Source of the DNA: DATLSM01 sp049585815
Lineage (GTDB): Bacteria > Actinomycetota > Thermoleophilia > Solirubrobacterales > 70-9
Length of the DNA: 55,331 nucleotides
Direction: 5' to 3'
Assembly: GCA_049585815.1 (NCBI GenBank)
Contig: JBAVAR010000137.1
Location: forward strand, 1 to 55,331
Numbering within the stretch: the first letter of the stretch is position 1; each line of letters opens with the position of its first letter. Both the position numbers and the translations under genes were made by a program. Positions 24,485 through 33,686 of the stretch are shown one piece after another. Below the pieces are notes generated by a model that saw nothing but the letters and a program-made list of their open reading frames with translations, was not told the origin of the DNA and did no database searches.

Positions 24485-25131
24485 GGCGGCCCCTGCGCGC
24501 CAGAAGCAGGCGGAAGCGCCTCGGGGCCAGCACCAGGCGAGGATGCCGGAACCTCCGCGCCCGGTCCAGAGCCAGGAATGCTCACCTGAGGCGCGGCACG
24601 ATCTTCCTCACCAGCGACGAAGAACGCCACCGCCCTAAAGCCGAAAGGCCCCGCGAACATGCTGCGCGGAAATGTCTGCAGGGCGATGTTGTAGTCGCGA
24701 GCACTGGTGTTGTAGTAGCGGCGTGCATACTCGATCTTGTCCTCGGTTGCAGTCAGCGTTTCCTGGAGTTGCAGGAAATTCTCAACCGCCCTCAGCTGCG
24801 GATAGTTCTCGGCGACCGCGAACAGCGAACGTAGCGCTCCCGACAGAGCGTTCTCTGCAGGTGCGACTTGACCCGGGTCCCCCGTCGCACCGGCCGCGAC
24901 TGCGTTGGCCCGCGCCTGAGTCACTGCCTCGAAGGTCCCCCTCTCGTGGGCGGCATAGCCCTGCACCGCCGAGACCAGGTTGGGGATGAGGTCGTGACGG
25001 CGTTTGAGCTCCACGTCGATCTGCGACCACGCCTCCTGGGTTCGGTTGCGCCTCTTTACCAAGCCGTTGTATCCCACCCACAAGCCAAGGATGAGCAGGG
25101 CAAATACGACGATGACGATGATCAGCACCAT
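24472..25131 (-). CDS. lemA: LemA-family membrane protein
   Basis: A 219-residue LemA protein. One N-terminal membrane helix (MVLIIVIVVFALLILGLWV) is followed by the characteristic RRNRTQEAWSQIDVELKRRH and DLIPNLVSAVQGYAAHE, then a helical bundle with LQLQETLTATEDKIEYARRYYN and FPRSMFAGPFGF. The C-terminal 35 residues are Pro/Ala/Gly-rich and disordered. The ATG at 25131 starts exactly at the membrane helix. A longer frame to 25269 adds a polar leader unlike the family. LemA proteins often occur beside HtpX-type proteases, but their biochemical role is unsettled. Confidence 0.88.
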   Translation of the reverse strand: MVLIIVIVVFALLILGLWVGYNGLVKRRNRTQEAWSQIDVELKRRHDLIPNLVSAVQGYAAHERGTFEAVTQARANAVAAGATGDPGQVAPAENALSGALRSLFAVAENYPQLRAVENFLQLQETLTATEDKIEYARRYYNTSARDYNIALQTFPRSMFAGPFGFRAVAFFVAGEEDRAAPQVSIPGSGPGAEVPASSPGAGPEALPPASGAQGPPPAR

Positions 25132-26073
25132 TGCGAGGCCGAACCCCTTCCGAGCTTCAGTTCTGTCGACTCTATCGGCTCTGCTCCCCGATCGACCGCC
25201 AGCGCGCTCGCCGTTCGGCACGCCCGGAATCCACCTGATCGCGAATGCGAGCTCGCCTTTTGGTCGCATGAGTGAGGAGAAGACCCGACCTGGCGGAACT
25301 AGCGCTCAGGGCCCTAATCGCGGACCGAAGCTCCGACTAAACGGGCGCTGCAGGCGCTGGGGCATCGCGGCTTACCGGGCAGCGTTCCGAGCGTCTTTCC
25401 CAGTCGCCGATCGTATGCGGGGCGGCGGCGCTCTGGTCTGCAGGCGGCGGAGAAACGGCAGTGCAATCACCCTCACGCCAGCTACTGTCACGAATCTCAC
25501 CCTGCCGCACAGCCGGGCAGCACAGGGGCGGATTCGGGAGGGTCACCTTCGGCCGGTTCTCTGATCGCAAGTTCAGCCAAGTCGAGTGCGGCCCACAGCC
25601 CCTACGGAGCGCCACGAACGCAGCCGCGGGCAACCAACCCTCTCGCTTCGGGCCAAGCGGATGGTTCACCATGAGCGCTAGAAGTGGCGGTAGCTCCTCG
25701 CCTGCTTGTTGCGATCCTGATTGCCGTCGATGTTCTTGCTGTGATCTCAATCGCCGCTGTGACCATCGGCCGCAGCTTATTGACGGTCTCCCCGGTTCCG
25801 GCGCTGGTGCCGTCCAGGTGAAGGTCACCGAGGTCAGCGTCGCGCCCAGCGAACCGGTTTCGGCGCCGGCCAACAGTGAATGCGAACGGTGATGCGGTCA
25901 CCGTTCGCTCAAAGGGCCGAGAACTTTCAGCGTAATCTTTGGCTTACGAAAGTGCCCGCGAGTCACACCCATCCTCCCTTGCTGCTCGGTCGCCGACCTC
26001 GCGACAATCGCTTCGCCTGCCAGCGCAGTTGCTGCCTCGGACTGGACGCTGCGACAGCTATCGCCGACTGCTC
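25132..26073. other. Gap with one very weak small membrane-protein candidate
   Basis: The only candidate is a plus-strand GTG at 25684 to TGA at 25821 (45 residues), reading RLLVAILIAVDVLAVIS as one membrane helix. A neighbouring frame continues with VQVKVTEVSVAP to 25892, which would require a frameshift. Neither is convincing. Nothing else is supported in these 942 bases. Confidence 0.3.
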
Positions 26074-27393
26074 TCAGGCGAGGTTGACTGGCCAGGGGAG
26101 CGTTCCGGGTGCGACCCACCAGCCAGAAGGCAGTGGGCGGGGATGCCTCCGATGTGGAAGCCTCGGTGGGCTGGAGCGGTTCATGCTGAGATCTCCACCC
26201 GACCGAAGGGAGGACATCGCCCCAATCCGCAGACAGGGTCGGCCGTCGAACGTGTCGACGCCAATGGATTCGCCTTGGACCTCGGAGGCAACGCTCTGCT
26301 TGATCTCGAATGAGACGCGAGTCACGTCGCCTTCCTCGTGAGTCGCAAGGACCCGCCCGACCTGCTGACCTTCATAGACGACCGGCGTGCCGGCTTCAAG
26401 GCGACTCGCCGATGTCGCCGGGAAACGCATGTAGTACTGCACGTCCCGTTCGGCGATTCCGACAGCTGCAACCAACCCCACCACCCCAATAACGAAGACG
26501 GTGCATGCAGCCAATCCGGCCACCCGAACCGGGGCCGGTCTCGAGAGATCAGAACGAGGCGGGCTCTTGAGCTCCTCGAGCGTCGACTCGCCACTGTCAT
26601 AGCGCAGCAGGGCCACGACAAAGGTCTGCGCGGTGGCAATTCCGTAAAGGATGGTGAGGAGACCGGCGAGCCCGCCGACGGTCAGAGCGATCAACGAGCC
26701 TGCGCCATGCTGGACACGGAAAGCCCGCATGGCTGGCGCGTAGACCATTAGGCAAAGGAAGGCAGCCAGCGCCCAGAGGAACGCGATCGTGAAGCCCCCC
26801 ACGAGCTCCTCTCCCCAGCGTCGCCTCGCGAGGGCTGCGGACTCTCCGATCGCTTCGCCTGCGCTCGCCCCCTCAAGCACGACTATCGGTACCACGAAGG
26901 CGACACAGAAATTCCAGATCGCCAATCCGAGATTGCCCACCAAAATTCCGCCACGGCCCGTCAATAGAATGAGCACGGCGCCAGCGAGAACAGCCGTCCC
27001 GATCGACGACCAGACGATCAGTTGCCCGAGGGACCCTTTGGCTTCGTCGATCGCTTCGCGAACGGTCATCGGGATCCCATCGAAACCGGCGCTTGCTGCA
27101 TGCGCCATTGCGGCGCTGAGAAACGCGGTTAGTAGGGTGATGCAGAAGCCGAAGCCCAGCAAAAGAAGGATCCGCAGCGATTGCGCGTGCAATCCGAACG
27201 ATAAATGCGAAGCCGCTGCGTAAAGGGCGGTTATCGCGAGCGCGACCGATCCGGCCAACATGAGGGCCAGCATTGCCAGTGCCGAGTCGCGTCGGGCCAG
27301 CCGCCACGCCCCACGCGCGAGCCGAAAGGCCCGCCTATGGCGCTTCGTATGCGGCTCTCGAGCGGAGCGGTTTTGCCAGGCGGCCTCCATCAT
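26074..27393 (-). CDS. DUF6159-like membrane protein with a C-terminal MCE/MlaD-like domain
   Basis: A 439-residue protein. After a basic N-terminus, six hydrophobic segments span about residues 38-290 (ALAMLALMLAGSVALAI, SLRILLLLGFGFCITLL and so on), with FVVPIVVLEGASAGEAI and RRRWGEELVGG typical of DUF6159. A further helix near 310-330 leads into YYMRFPATSASRLEAGTPVV and VGRVLATHEEGDVTRVSF, the pattern of the MCE (MlaD) beta-barrel that binds lipids. A basic Pro/Arg tail ends it. A multi-pass protein carrying its own MCE domain would be unusual. Lipid transport across the envelope is my inference. Confidence 0.65.
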   Translation of the reverse strand: MMEAAWQNRSAREPHTKRHRRAFRLARGAWRLARRDSALAMLALMLAGSVALAITALYAAASHLSFGLHAQSLRILLLLGFGFCITLLTAFLSAAMAHAASAGFDGIPMTVREAIDEAKGSLGQLIVWSSIGTAVLAGAVLILLTGRGGILVGNLGLAIWNFCVAFVVPIVVLEGASAGEAIGESAALARRRWGEELVGGFTIAFLWALAAFLCLMVYAPAMRAFRVQHGAGSLIALTVGGLAGLLTILYGIATAQTFVVALLRYDSGESTLEELKSPPRSDLSRPAPVRVAGLAACTVFVIGVVGLVAAVGIAERDVQYYMRFPATSASRLEAGTPVVYEGQQVGRVLATHEEGDVTRVSFEIKQSVASEVQGESIGVDTFDGRPCLRIGAMSSLRSGGDLSMNRSSPPRLPHRRHPRPLPSGWWVAPGTLPWPVNLA

Positions 27394-27699
27394 GGACCTA
27401 TCGGTTGACCGCCGAATACCTGTAGACCGAAGCTAGGCATCACGGAGGGACGCGGCAGAGCGAGCGATCAGGCCCGCGGATTATTTCGAAGCCCAGACCT
27501 AAGGGCTGATGGCTTTCCGGCTTGAGGTACTTTGTTCTGGTTTCCCACTGCGATGTACCGTCGCAGCTTCGGAAATCCGCCGGCAGATCGTGGCCTTGGA
27601 ATTGGGCGTTGTGGGCTCAGAGGGTGCTAAAGCACCCGTAGCGATGTACAGCGGGTTGGTCACGCTGTGCCAGCGCAGCAGAAGTGGGGGCCGGTGCTT
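27394..27699. other. Gap without a supported gene
   Basis: About 300 bases between two minus-strand genes, presumably containing the promoter of the DUF6159-MCE gene. I see no RNA, repeat or operator that I can defend. Confidence 0.5.
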
Positions 27700-28251
27700 C
27701 TAAGCGGCGAGTCGGTCCAAGGCAAGTTCCAACACATCCGAGCGGCTGCGCCCACCGTGATCGACGGCGATGAAGTGGCTGCCGATGAAGAGCGAGAATG
27801 CCAGCAGGCAGCGAACCTCGACCTCATCTTCGTCTTTGCAGAAGCCACGAAACAGCGAGCGCATGTATTCCATCCGTCGGTTGTCGACGCGTCTTAGGCG
27901 TTTGGCAACAGCCTTGTCGCGCCGGGCCCAATCGCGAATCGCAAGCTCGATTTTCAACAGTTCATCGGCGGAGGCGGAGGCCAGCGCAAACAACCGCCTC
28001 AGCCTCGCCCTGGCATCCCCGCCCTCTCCCTCGACGCGCTCAATCACCTCGTCGAGAACCGCTCGCTCCCAGGCGTCGAGCATCCCTTCGAGCAGCGCCT
28101 CCCGGTCGCTGAAATAGCCGTAGAAACCGCCCTTGGTGACGCCGAGACCTTGGGCAAGGGATTCGATCCGAACCGCATCCGGGCCGCCCATGGCGAGAGT
28201 CCGCAGTCCCTCCTCGATCCACCGATGTGGGGGCGTGCGCGTCGCGGCCAT
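27700..28251 (-). CDS. TetR-family transcriptional regulator
   Basis: A 183-residue TetR protein. The DNA-binding helix-turn-helix is at residues 28-47 (SLAQGLGVTKGGFYGYFSDR), followed by an all-helical ligand domain rich in Arg and Glu. It is divergent from the DUF2867 gene at 28332, and two direct copies of a TetR-like operator lie in the shared promoter region. It most likely represses itself and the DUF2867/MpaB genes. Confidence 0.9.
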   Translation of the reverse strand: MAATRTPPHRWIEEGLRTLAMGGPDAVRIESLAQGLGVTKGGFYGYFSDREALLEGMLDAWERAVLDEVIERVEGEGGDARARLRRLFALASASADELLKIELAIRDWARRDKAVAKRLRRVDNRRMEYMRSLFRGFCKDEDEVEVRCLLAFSLFIGSHFIAVDHGGRSRSDVLELALDRLAA

Positions 28252-28294
28252 CGTCTCTGTCTATCGTCTGTCTCGCATGGAGTAGGGATGTAAT

Positions 28295-28324
28295 ATACGC
28301 TGCCGTATATATGCGCTACCGTAT
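28295..28324. promoter_or_regulatory. Tandem TetR-type operators
   Basis: ATACGCTGCCGTAT (28295-28308) and ATGCGCTACCGTAT (28311-28324) are two 14-base near-copies repeated at 16-base spacing. In the first, ATACG and CGTAT form inverted arms. They sit between the divergent TetR gene and the DUF2867 ATG at 28332. Confidence 0.65.
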
Positions 28325-28331
28325 AACGAGC

Positions 28332-28907
28332 ATGAGGCTCCCAAGAGTCGCGCACACCTCCCAGAGTTGGCGAATCGAGGAGATCGTCCCTGACTTTCGA
28401 CTCGAGGACGTTTGGGCGCTGCCGACGCCCGGTGGACCAGAGGATTTCCCTCTCCTGGTGCAGGGGTTCGCCTCGGCCGACCCGGCGAAAAGCCTTCCCC
28501 CTGCCGCGCGCGCACTGTGGGAGCTTCGTTGGAAGCTCGGCGAGCGGTTTGGCTGGGATGAGCCCGACAGCGGGGTTGGCTCGAGGGTCTCAAGCCTGCG
28601 GGGGCGGCTGCCGGAAGACCTTCGCGAAGCTCGGCGCGGTCCGGCCTTCGAGACGCTCCCGTTCACCTCGCTGTACTTGCTGGAGCAGGAGTGGGCGGCC
28701 GAGATGGCAAATCGGACAGTCCACGGTGTTATGCACATCGGTTGGGTGTCGGATGGAGCCGGCGGCTACCGCGGGCAGATGGCGGTCTACGTGAAGCCAA
28801 ACGGACCATTTGGCAGGGCCTACATGGCGGCGATCAAACCGTTTCGGTATCTGATCGTCTATCCGCAGATGATGCGGGAGCTCGAGCGAAGCTGGCGAGA
28901 GCGATGA
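28332..28907 (+). CDS. DUF2867-family protein
   Basis: A 191-residue protein resembling DUF2867, a family of unknown activity often fused to or beside NAD-binding epimerases. Landmarks are WRIEEIVPDFRLEDVWALPT near the start, RWKLGERFGWD, then SLYLLEQEWAAEMANRTVHG and a late KPNGPFGRAYMAAIKPFRY. I prefer ATG 28332 because earlier in-frame starts lie inside the operators. It heads a plus-strand pair with the MpaB gene (69 bases between) and is probably repressed by the divergent TetR protein. Confidence 0.8.
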   Translation: MRLPRVAHTSQSWRIEEIVPDFRLEDVWALPTPGGPEDFPLLVQGFASADPAKSLPPAARALWELRWKLGERFGWDEPDSGVGSRVSSLRGRLPEDLREARRGPAFETLPFTSLYLLEQEWAAEMANRTVHGVMHIGWVSDGAGGYRGQMAVYVKPNGPFGRAYMAAIKPFRYLIVYPQMMRELERSWRER

Positions 28908-28976
28908 CTGCACTCGGTGGCCACATCGGCCGAGGACTTTGACGTTGCCGTCCTTTGCGGGAACATTGGCGGCTGA

Positions 28977-29918
28977 ATGGAGGCACCGTTGTCGGCGCAG
29001 CTCGGTGCTTCCGGATGCGAGGTCTCGGCGGTCGTGACGGTCGCGAGGAAGCGCCAATTCGGTTACTCACTCAGCCGAAAAATCGCCGCGCTCGATCCCG
29101 AGGATGACCATGAGGAAGTGGCCCGGCTCACCCTCGAGGTGCTCTACGGTGATCCAATCGCCGTGCACGCCGGTCTTCTGGTCGGGTTTTCGCGTCAAGT
29201 GGCTGTCCCCAGCATTGCCCGCGTTATCTACCGAGGCGGTGGTGGGGAGACCCTGCGCGATGTCTCGGGGCGAAACGATGATTCTCTCGCTCTGTTTGGC
29301 GAATTCCTCAAATGGGGTCCATCGAGTCCAGCGGGACAGGCAGCAATCGCCCGAATGGAGCGCATTCATGACCGGTTCACGATCACAGCCGAGCAGAAGC
29401 GCTACACGCTGGCCACTCTCATCTTCGAGCCAGACCGAATTGCCCGACATCTGGGTACCGATCAGTTCACGGCCGGGCAAAGGGAGGCAATATGGCGTTT
29501 TTGGTTGAGCGTGGCCGAGCAGATGCCGCTCGGAGGTCTGCCGCCCACTCCAGGGGAGCTGAGGCGGTGGATGTTTGACTACGAGCGCGAACAGTGGGGC
29601 TACACAGATGGCGGGCGCAAGGTGGTCGACCGATTCTTCGAGGATTGGACCACACGCTGGTTCCCGCGGCGGGCCAGGCGCCTGGGGCGAGGGATCCTGC
29701 TCGCGCTGATGGATGAAAACCTGCGTGCCGCGCTCCAATTGGAGGCTCCGAGCAAACCTGTCGAGCGGCTCGTGCGCGCGGGTGCCAAAGCCAACCGCCC
29801 GCTAACTATGGTCCGGCCGATCCGGAGTGACCGGTCGTGGTTGGACCATTTCGGCCGCAGTCACTTCCGCGTTCCCGATTTCGAGCGGATCGGCCTTCGC
29901 GGTGGCACTCCTCTCTAA
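28977..29918 (+). CDS. MpaB/latex-clearing-type oxygenase (DUF2236)
   Basis: A 313-residue all-helical protein of the DUF2236/MpaB family, which includes heme-dependent rubber oxygenase Lcp and the fungal MpaB. RMERIHDRFTITAEQKRYTL, then ATLIFEPDRI and RFWLSVAEQMPLGGLP are the conserved helices around the presumed heme pocket, and YEREQWGYTDGGRKV follows. These enzymes cleave or oxidise C=C bonds in isoprenoid chains. Partner genes are DUF2867 and TetR, so control by a lipophilic ligand is possible. A stem-loop lies 34 bases after the stop. Confidence 0.8.
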   Translation: MEAPLSAQLGASGCEVSAVVTVARKRQFGYSLSRKIAALDPEDDHEEVARLTLEVLYGDPIAVHAGLLVGFSRQVAVPSIARVIYRGGGGETLRDVSGRNDDSLALFGEFLKWGPSSPAGQAAIARMERIHDRFTITAEQKRYTLATLIFEPDRIARHLGTDQFTAGQREAIWRFWLSVAEQMPLGGLPPTPGELRRWMFDYEREQWGYTDGGRKVVDRFFEDWTTRWFPRRARRLGRGILLALMDENLRAALQLEAPSKPVERLVRAGAKANRPLTMVRPIRSDRSWLDHFGRSHFRVPDFERIGLRGGTPL

Positions 29919-30240
29919 GCCTCCCTTGGTGGAACCAGCGCTCCGCCCACATGGCGCCCGTGAGGCGCCACTCAGTGCAGCGCCGGTAGGCCCGGATCGG
30001 CCCCCCTTTCCGTGAAGTGGTGCCTGCTGATCAGAGGCCTTGGGCAAGCAGCGGTGAGCGGCCGGTTCATCTGCGAGGGCGTGCGTCGAGTTCAACAAGT
30101 CCACCAAGGCTGACTGCCTCCGATGTTGGAGGCGACTGGCTCGCCATCGGCATGATTGCCGCTCCCTGGGCGAGCTGCCATAGTCGTCTGAACGGGCAGA
30201 TGGGACGAAAGCTCGGCCATCTCGGCGCCCGTGGGAGACG
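29919..30240. other. Intergenic region with a stem-loop
   Basis: The one notable element is TGGCGCC (29952-29958), CGTGA, GGCGCCA (29964-29970), a perfect 7-bp stem that may end the MpaB transcript although it lacks a T-tract. The remainder upstream of 30241 shows no gene and presumably contains the promoter of the fusion gene. Confidence 0.5.
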
Positions 30241-33200
30241 ATGGCGACCGACACACGAGCAGCGATAGGGGTTCCGCCAAGGCCAGTACGCGAGCGGCGG
30301 GTCTCGACCCCACGCGCCGTCCTGGTAGTCGCGGTGCTGGGGACGTTCATGGCGTTCGTGGACGCGACGATTGTCAATATCGCCGTGCCGAACATCGCCC
30401 GCGATTTCGGCAAGCCCCTGTCGAGTGTCTCGTGGGTGCTGAACGCCTACAACATCGTCTTCGCGGCCTTCCTGGTCGGCGGCGGCCAGCTGGCCGACCT
30501 GCTCGGTCGCCGGCGTGTCTTCGGCATGGCGATCGTGCTGTTCACGGCGGCCTCTGCGCTGTGTGCCGTAGCGCCCACAATCGGCCTGCTGATTGCGGCC
30601 CGCGCGCTGCAGGCGATCGGCGCGGCGGCACTAGTGCCGAGCTCCCTGGCGATCGTTCTGGAGGCTCACCGAGAGGGCGAGCGCACCCACGCGGTGGCGT
30701 TGTGGTCGGCGGTCGCGGCACTGGCGGCCGGCATCGGCCCACCGCTCGGCGGCCTCTTGATTACCGCCTCAAGCTGGCGGCTCGTATTCCTGGTCAACAT
30801 CCCTGTCGGTCTTGTCGCCCTTGCGCTGACCCGGCGGGTGATTGTCGAGAGCCGCGCACCAGGCCGGCGCCGGGTGCCCGACCTGCTCGGTGCCCTCGTG
30901 CTGAGCGCCGCGATCGCGCTCCTCGTACTCGCGATCGTCAAGGGCCAGGAATGGGGCTGGGGCAGCGCGCGCACGATCGCCGGGTTCGCCGCAGCGTTTG
31001 CGTTCGGGGCCTACTTCGTACTGCGCTCGGGGCGCCGACGGGTGCCTGTGGTCGACCTCTCGCTGCTCAGGGTGCGCGCCTTCGCGCTCTCCAACGCCGT
31101 GACCATCGTGATGGCGAGTGGCTTCTACGCCTACACGCTGTGCAACGTTCTCTTCCTGACGACGGTCTGGCGCTACTCGATCCTGACCGCCGGTCTGGCG
31201 CTGACGCCAGGCCCGTTGACCGCAATGGCGGTCGCGGGACCGGCCAGCCGATTGGTCGAGCGCTACGGCCACCGCCGGGTGCTCGTCCCCGGCGCGCTCA
31301 TCTGGGCCGGGGGAATGGCCTACTTCGCCACGCGCCTGGGCGCCGGCGCCGACTTCCTTGGCGAGTGGCTGCCGGGGATGCTGATCCTCGGTGTGGGAGC
31401 CGGCATGGCCTTCCCGACACTGAGTGGCGCGGCGGTGCGCTCCGTGCCGGGCCCGCGCTTTGCGATCGCCACGTCGCTTAACTCGGTGGCACGCCAGCTC
31501 GGCGCTGCGCTCGGCGTGGCGGTACTGGTGGCGATCCTCGGCACGCCCTCGCCGCTACAGGCTCTGCACGCCTTCGAGCGCGGCTGGTGGTTTGCCGCCG
31601 GCTGTTTCCTGGCCGGTGCGATTGCCTGCCTGGGCCTGCACGTCGCCCGCACCGGCGATGGCACCGAGGCGTGGGCGCCGCCAGCTGACGGGGGCGCGCC
31701 GGGTCCTACGGGCGCGACGTCGATCGTTGCCGAGTTGCCGAACCTCGCCGACAGTGACGAACTGCCGCTTGAGGTCGCACCGCAAAGCCTGGCCGACTTC
31801 CTGCGCGCCGTCGCCTTGTTCGCCGATCTCGAGCCGGCGCTGCTTGATCGTGTCGCCGCTCTTGCAGAGCCGGTTCGGTTGGCGCGCGGCCAGTGGCTAT
31901 TTCGCGGCGGCGAGGAGCCAGACGCGGTGTATGGGGTGCGACTCGGGCATCTGGAGGTGGTCAACGAGCATGGCGGCCCAGACGGCGAGGAGCTGATCCT
32001 GAACACTCTCACGCGCGGCGCCGTACTCGGCGAGCTTGCGCTGCTCAACAGTTCGCGACGCAGCGCCTCGGTGCGTGCCCTGCGCGACAGTGAGCTTATC
32101 CGGGTGCCAAAGCCGGCATTCAATCGGCTGCTTCGCTCTGAGCCCGACCTGGCGCTGGCCCTAACGGCGGCGCTCAGCACGCAGCTGCAGGCCAGCCGCG
32201 CGATCCTCCCCACGCGCAAGGACACGCTTCCGGTGACGATCGCGATCCGCGCGCTGGACCGCTCGCTTCCCCTGCTCGACCTTGCCGATGGACTGAGCCG
32301 TGAGCTTTGTGCCCATGGCAGCGTTGCGGTGCTCTACCGCACCGCTGGCGCACCCCCCGAATCCCGGTTGGTAGACAGCGTCAGCGGCGCAACGGACAGC
32401 GAGGGCTCCGCGCACTTTGCCCCGTTGATCGAGCGCTGTGAGCGCGACCACGACCGCGTGCTGATGGTCTGCGATTCCGGTGCGGACACGGAGTGGAACC
32501 GCTTCTGTCTCTCTCGTGCCGATCGCGTGCTGGCGCTCGCCTCCGCTGAGGACACCCCAGACGACGGCTCCTCTGTTCGCCACCCTGAACTGCGCGCGGA
32601 GCTCGAGCGCCTGTGGGGCTGTGACCTGGTCCTCTATCGCGTCCGGTCGGACGCAGTGGGCCGGGGTGGATGGGTTGAGGCGATCGCACCACGCTCGATC
32701 TACTCGGTCGCCGGGGGTGCGGGCGAGCCTGCCGATCTGGCGCGGGTGGCGCGGCGGTTGGCCGGGGCTGGGGTCGGCGTGGTGCTAAGCGGCGGCGGTG
32801 CCCGGGCCTTTGCCCATCTCGGCGCGCTGGACGTGCTGCTCGATGCTGGTCTTTGCGTCGATCGTGTCGGCGGGGTGAGCATGGGCGCGTTCATCGGCGG
32901 CCTGCTGGCGTGCGGTCGCGACGCTGCCGAGATCGATGCCTACTGCTATGAGGAGTGGGTAAGGCGCAACCCGATCAACGACTACACGGTGCCGCGCTCC
33001 TCGCTGATCAAGGGACAGAAGGCCGAAGCGATGTTGGAGCGCACCTTCGGTGACGCACGGATCGAACTGCTCTCGCGCAGTTTCTACTGCGCCAGCGTCG
33101 ACCTGCGCGCCGCCCGCCTCGTGATCGATCGCGACGGCCCGCTTGCCGAGGCGGTCGCCTCCAGCATGGCCCTCCCCTTGATCGGCCCGCCGCATCGACG

Positions 33201-33663
33201 CGAGGGGAGCCTGCGCATCGACGGCTCGCTGCTGGACAACCTGCCACTGGAGCCGATGGCGCAGGCGGGAGAGGGCCCGATCCTGGCGATTGACGTCAGG
33301 GGCAGCGAGAGCCCCCGCCAGGCCGGGGGAGGACCGGCATCGGTCAGATCAGGCGACGGCACCGCTCCCGCCGATGAGGTTCCGCGCGCCCCCCGCCGGC
33401 TGCCGGCACTGCCTGAGACGATGGCACGAATTGCACTGCTCTCAAGTACCAATACCGGGGAGTCGGCGCGTCGCTACGCCGACCTCACGATCCCCTGCCA
33501 TGTTCCCGGTGTTGGCCTGCTCGAGTTTCACCAGATTGACCAAGCGCGCGAGGTGGGCCGCCGCGCCGCACTGGCGGCGCTGAAGGACGCCCCCGAGTGG
33601 CTGCCGATCGGCGACTCCGGTGTGCGTGCAGGCGCGCCACGGCGCACCGTGATCAGGGTCTGA
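30241..33663 (+). CDS. MFS transporter fused to cNMP-binding and patatin lipase domains
   Basis: An 1140-residue fusion. Residues about 20-470 are a DHA2-type MFS transporter with motif A (LADLLGRRRVFG) and 12-14 membrane helices. Residues about 520-645 are a cyclic-nucleotide-binding domain whose phosphate cassette GELALLNSSRRSAS is canonical (Glu598, Arg606/607). Residues about 650-835 are the degenerate nucleotide-binding-like region that precedes patatin in bacterial NTE-type lipases. Residues about 840-1010 are patatin: GGGARAFAHLG, nucleophile Ser880 in GVSMG, Asp994 in IDGS. Patatin hydrolyses lysophospholipids or phospholipids. The single frame is uninterrupted, with consistent codon use and GGGAGA before the ATG. 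A transporter welded to an NTE-like enzyme suggests lipid export or turnover gated by cyclic nucleotide. Confidence 0.88.
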   Translation: MATDTRAAIGVPPRPVRERRVSTPRAVLVVAVLGTFMAFVDATIVNIAVPNIARDFGKPLSSVSWVLNAYNIVFAAFLVGGGQLADLLGRRRVFGMAIVLFTAASALCAVAPTIGLLIAARALQAIGAAALVPSSLAIVLEAHREGERTHAVALWSAVAALAAGIGPPLGGLLITASSWRLVFLVNIPVGLVALALTRRVIVESRAPGRRRVPDLLGALVLSAAIALLVLAIVKGQEWGWGSARTIAGFAAAFAFGAYFVLRSGRRRVPVVDLSLLRVRAFALSNAVTIVMASGFYAYTLCNVLFLTTVWRYSILTAGLALTPGPLTAMAVAGPASRLVERYGHRRVLVPGALIWAGGMAYFATRLGAGADFLGEWLPGMLILGVGAGMAFPTLSGAAVRSVPGPRFAIATSLNSVARQLGAALGVAVLVAILGTPSPLQALHAFERGWWFAAGCFLAGAIACLGLHVARTGDGTEAWAPPADGGAPGPTGATSIVAELPNLADSDELPLEVAPQSLADFLRAVALFADLEPALLDRVAALAEPVRLARGQWLFRGGEEPDAVYGVRLGHLEVVNEHGGPDGEELILNTLTRGAVLGELALLNSSRRSASVRALRDSELIRVPKPAFNRLLRSEPDLALALTAALSTQLQASRAILPTRKDTLPVTIAIRALDRSLPLLDLADGLSRELCAHGSVAVLYRTAGAPPESRLVDSVSGATDSEGSAHFAPLIERCERDHDRVLMVCDSGADTEWNRFCLSRADRVLALASAEDTPDDGSSVRHPELRAELERLWGCDLVLYRVRSDAVGRGGWVEAIAPRSIYSVAGGAGEPADLARVARRLAGAGVGVVLSGGGARAFAHLGALDVLLDAGLCVDRVGGVSMGAFIGGLLACGRDAAEIDAYCYEEWVRRNPINDYTVPRSSLIKGQKAEAMLERTFGDARIELLSRSFYCASVDLRAARLVIDRDGPLAEAVASSMALPLIGPPHRREGSLRIDGSLLDNLPLEPMAQAGEGPILAIDVRGSESPRQAGGGPASVRSGDGTAPADEVPRAPRRLPALPETMARIALLSSTNTGESARRYADLTIPCHVPGVGLLEFHQIDQAREVGRRAALAALKDAPEWLPIGDSGVRAGAPRRTVIRV

Positions 33664-33686
33664 GCCCTGGGGCACGTGGCCTGCCG

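Noticed and set aside
25337..25873. 178-codon minus-strand frame
   Set aside because: Low-complexity Arg/Pro/Ala product without motifs, start signal or neighbours.
29802..30413. 203-codon minus-strand frame upstream of the MFS fusion
   Set aside because: Overlaps the ends of two well-supported genes and has no signature.
30231..31481. 416-codon plus-strand frame overlapping the MFS fusion
   Set aside because: Off-frame shadow of the MFS domain. It has no family signature.
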